Shown here in pieces: positions 62,053 through 64,000 of a stretch of DNA of 64,000 nt. The stretch's first letter is position 1, and the number at the start of each line of letters is the position of its first letter. The DNA is from Candidatus Pantoea bituminis (GTDB lineage: Bacteria > Pseudomonadota > Gammaproteobacteria > Enterobacterales > Enterobacteriaceae): NCBI RefSeq assembly GCF_018842675.1, contig NZ_JAGTWO010000004.1:868001-932000 (forward strand), written 5' to 3'. The notes under the pieces were generated by a model that made no database searches, had not been told where the DNA came from, and saw only the letters and a program-made list of their open reading frames with translations. The translations under genes and the position numbers were made by a program.

Positions 62053-62421
62053 TTATGACTTCTCCTGGATAAAGTTCTGGTAAGTAGTTTCGTTAAAGCC
62101 AAGCAGTAGCGAACCCTCTGGCGCGCGTAACAATGGACGCTTGATAATGGCGGGTTGCGCCAGCATCAACGCTTTGGCGCTATCAGCATCCGTGATCGCT
62201 TCACGTTCGGCTTCCGGTAACTTACGCCAGGTCGTGCCGCGCGTGTTCAGGAGCTCTTGATACCCCAGCGTGTCAATAAACTGCTGTAACTGCTCATCGT
62301 TCAGGCCATCTGCGCGGTAATCATGAAAACGATAGTCGATGCTGGCAGCCTCTAAAAAGCGGCGGGCTTTTTTAATCGTGTCGCAATTTTTTATTCCAAA
62401 CATCGTCCAATGCGCTGTCAT
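62053..62421 (-). CDS. yffB: ArsC-family protein YffB
   Basis: Thioredoxin-fold ArsC-like protein of 122 residues (E. coli YffB 118). The single-cysteine motif is [17 protein letters not shown], with TRGTTWRKL and [18 protein letters not shown] further on. It binds glutathione-like ligands in relatives; the role is unproven. The first ATG is preferred because AGGAA lies seven bases upstream. First gene of yffB-dapE-ypfN. It is the second ArsC-like protein in the window, with yfgD. Confidence 0.9.
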   Translation of the reverse strand: MTAHWTMFGIKNCDTIKKARRFLEAASIDYRFHDYRADGLNDEQLQQFIDTLGYQELLNTRGTTWRKLPEAEREAITDADSAKALMLAQPAIIKRPLLRAPEGSLLLGFNETTYQNFIQEKS

Positions 62422-62737
62422 CGCTGATTCCTGTCATAAAAGTAAAGCGCGAGTTTAACATAGTGTGATCCTATGCGGCATCTGACCTCTGTTAGAGAAG
62501 GGAAAACAAAGCTTAACTAACCCTGCGAAAGCGGTTTCAATATCGTCCTAAATTGTTACTTACCTCATCATTATCATTCTAAGAATTTCCTCATGTACAA
62601 AATTTATGCTACCGCTGGGTTAAAAATAAATAAATCCTGTCGCCTTAATAAGTTGCTGAAATGTGCGTCAGCAATCATATCCAGCAAAGTAAAGCTTTTA
62701 TTCGCCTCTGCCGATAGTGATAACAGGTGTAAACGTA
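62422..62737. other. AT-rich gap upstream of yffB and ypfM
   Basis: A divergent intergenic region of about 370 bases between yffB and ypfM. It is AT-rich and should hold the yffB promoter at its left end. I see no open frame or strong hairpin here. Confidence 0.4.
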
Positions 62738-62766
62738 TTCACTTGAAGAAAAAACAGGCGTAAAAT
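62738..62766 (+). promoter_or_regulatory. Promoter of ypfM
   Basis: TTCACT (62738-62743) and TAAAAT (62761-62766) are exactly 17 bp apart. The expected start near 62773 gives a short leader with GAGAGG before the ATG at 62792. Confidence 0.55.
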
Positions 62767-62791
62767 TATCAGCACAATAAGAGAGGTTTTT

Positions 62792-62854
62792 ATGATTGAT
62801 ACAGAAATGGGGAACTGGAAAGAATTTATCGAAGCGATGTTACGCCACAAGTAA
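62792..62854 (+). CDS. ypfM: Small protein YpfM (20 residues)
   Basis: Encodes MIDTEMGNWKEFIEAMLRHK. It is recognisably the homologue of the 19-residue E. coli small protein YpfM (as recalled, sharing MI.E, GNWK.FIE and MLR). It has GAGAGG six bases before the ATG and a well-placed promoter. In E. coli the gene also lies between acrD and yffB. It could form an amphipathic helix; the function is unknown. Confidence 0.85.
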   Translation: MIDTEMGNWKEFIEAMLRHK

Positions 62855-62910
62855 CACGTGATGAAAAAAGCAGGGTATTTCCCCCTTGCTGAAATTCTGA
62901 CTACACACAT

Positions 62911-62947
62911 AAAAAGGCAGCCATGATAATGGCTGCCTTTGTTTTTT
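62911..62947. terminator. Bidirectional terminator between ypfM and acrD
   Basis: AAAGGCAGCCAT (62913-62924) pairs perfectly with ATGGCTGCCTTT (62929-62940) around GATA, followed by G and TTTTTT; A residues on the other side serve acrD. Confidence 0.9.
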
Positions 62948-63033
62948 CATGACACAACTCAGGTCACATTGATCTTGCTCGCTGAGTTCTGTCTCGAATT
63001 TACTTCACGATGCCGCTTTACGCTGGCCAGACG

Positions 63034-64000
63034 TTAATCATGCGGTTTATCACGCGCCGGAAAACGGCGACGCACCACAACAAAAAACAGCGGGACAAAA
63101 AATATCGCTAGCACTGTGGCTGAGATCATCCCGCCCATCACGCCTGTGCCGACCGCGTGCTGACTACCGGAACCCGCACCTGAACTGATTGCCATTGGCA
63201 GCACGCCAAAAATAAACGCCAGCGAGGTCATCAAAATAGGACGCAGGCGCTGCCGCGAGGCTTCCAGCGTCGCTTCAATCAGCTCTCGGCCTTTGCTGTT
63301 CATCTCATTAGCGAACTCAATAATCAGAATGGCATTCTTGGCCGATAAGCCAATCACAGTTAATAATCCGACCTGGAAGTAAACGTCATTCTCCAACCCG
63401 CGCATCCAGGTCGCGATTAACGCACCCACCACACCAAGCGGCACCACCAGCATGACCGAGAAAGGTATCGACCAGCTTTCATACAGCGCCGCCAGACACA
63501 AGAACACCACCAACAGAGAAATGGCATACAGCGCTGGCGCTTGCGAACCGGACAAGCGTTCCTGATAGGATGCGCCAGTCCACTGAAAGCCAACGCCCAG
63601 CGGCAGCGCATTCACCAGCTTTTCCATCTGGTCCATTGCCGCACCGCTGCTGACGCCAGAAGCCGCTTCGCCGACTATCTCCAGCGAGGAATAGCCGTTG
63701 TAGCGTTCAAGTCGCGGTGAGCCGGTTTCCCAGCGGCTGGTGGCAAAAGCAGAGAAGGGCACCATGCGCCCGCTGCTATTGCGTACATACCATTTGTTAA
63801 TATCACCGGGCAGCATGCGGAATTCAGGTGCGGCCTGCACATAGACTTTCTTAACGCGACCGCGATCAAGGAAGTCATTAACATAGGTTGAACCCCACGC
63901 GGTGGTCAGCGTGTCATTAATCGTATCGATTGAAACACCCAGCGCCTGAGCTTTACGCTCGTCTACATCAATTTGCAGCTGCGGGCTGTCATCCAAACCA
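63034..64000 (-). CDS. acrD: RND multidrug efflux pump AcrD, C-terminal third (cut by window edge)
   Basis: Inner-membrane RND transporter that, with AcrA and TolC, exports aminoglycosides and other amphiphiles. Only the last 322 or so of about 1040 residues are in the window; the frame stays open to the right edge. Visible are part of the second porter loop ([20 protein letters not shown]) and C-terminal membrane helices with [36 protein letters not shown] and [20 protein letters not shown]. Assignment to AcrD rather than AcrB rests on closer recalled similarity and on the acrD-ypfM-yffB-dapE order. Confidence 0.92.
   Translation of the reverse strand, partial: GLDDSPQLQIDVDERKAQALGVSIDTINDTLTTAWGSTYVNDFLDRGRVKKVYVQAAPEFRMLPGDINKWYVRNSSGRMVPFSAFATSRWETGSPRLERYNGYSSLEIVGEAASGVSSGAAMDQMEKLVNALPLGVGFQWTGASYQERLSGSQAPALYAISLLVVFLCLAALYESWSIPFSVMLVVPLGVVGALIATWMRGLENDVYFQVGLLTVIGLSAKNAILIIEFANEMNSKGRELIEATLEASRQRLRPILMTSLAFIFGVLPMAISSGAGSGSQHAVGTGVMGGMISATVLAIFFVPLFFVVVRRRFPARDKPHD

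Noticed and set aside
1..64000. tRNA, rRNA, CRISPR, IS or prophage elements
   Set aside because: No transposase, integrase, terminal repeats, regularly spaced repeats or tRNA cloverleaf was recognised in reading both strands; a tRNAscan or ISfinder search was not possible.

Overview
The window is chromosomal DNA of an enterobacterium. Gene order follows the Escherichia coli segment pepB-sseB-sseA-yfhM-pbpC-ndk-rlmN-rodZ-ispG-hisS-yfgM-bamB-der-yfgJ-xseA-guaBA-(yfgG)-ppx-ppk-purN-purM-upp-uraA-hda-yfgD-bepA-perM-bcp-gcvR-dapA-bamC-purC-ypfJ-tmcA-ypfH-ypfN-dapE-yffB-ypfM-acrD almost gene for gene. Proteins are close to, but clearly diverged from, E. coli. The extra genes (PQQ dehydrogenase, protealysin with its emfourin partner, MgtE, orphan PilW, a second Pst-like permease set) suggest Erwiniaceae (Pantoea/Erwinia-like); this is inference from gene content. 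I saw no tRNA, rRNA, insertion sequence, prophage or CRISPR array.

Layout. 1-10.3 kb: peptidase PepB (cut by the left edge), SseB, SseA, then the envelope pair YfhM (alpha-2-macroglobulin) and PbpC. 10.4-20.4 kb: Ndk, RlmN and a dense run for cell shape, isoprenoids, translation and outer-membrane assembly (pilW-rodZ-ispG, hisS-yfgM-bamB, der, yfgJ). 20.4-24.6 kb: accessory block with a membrane PQQ dehydrogenase behind a structured leader, and a leftward protealysin-emfourin operon. 24.6-29.3 kb: xseA and guaBA. 29.4-32.9 kb: DUF3750 protein, mgtE with a small DUF2158 gene, yfgG, tehB. 32.9-41.1 kb: polyphosphate genes ppk-ppx, divergent from a pstC-pstA-pstB-like set that lacks pstS and phoU. 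41.2-48 kb: purMN, upp-uraA, hda, yfgD, bepA. 48-51.7 kb: accessory block with two tandem DsrE-family proteins and a diguanylate cyclase. 51.7-64 kb: perM, gcvR-bcp, dapA-bamC, purC, ypfJ-tmcA-ypfH, yffB-dapE-ypfN, the 20-residue gene ypfM and acrD (cut by the right edge).

Two themes recur. First, at least twelve genes are interrupted by a one-base frameshift inside a short mononucleotide run (14 events, nearly all the loss of one base), including normally conserved genes such as hda, ppk, pbpC and uraA. Restoring one base gives full-length family-like proteins, so these look like sequence errors and I annotate each gene as a single unit. Several genes (emfourin, hda, the N-termini of protealysin, pbpC and pstA) become visible only after this repair. 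Second, purine metabolism is marked by PurR-type operators before guaB, purM and purC.

Less explained signals: a hairpin that would hide the mgtE ribosome-binding site, a multi-hairpin leader before the PQQ dehydrogenase, and the tandem membrane-anchored DsrE pair behind a 750-base AT-rich gap.
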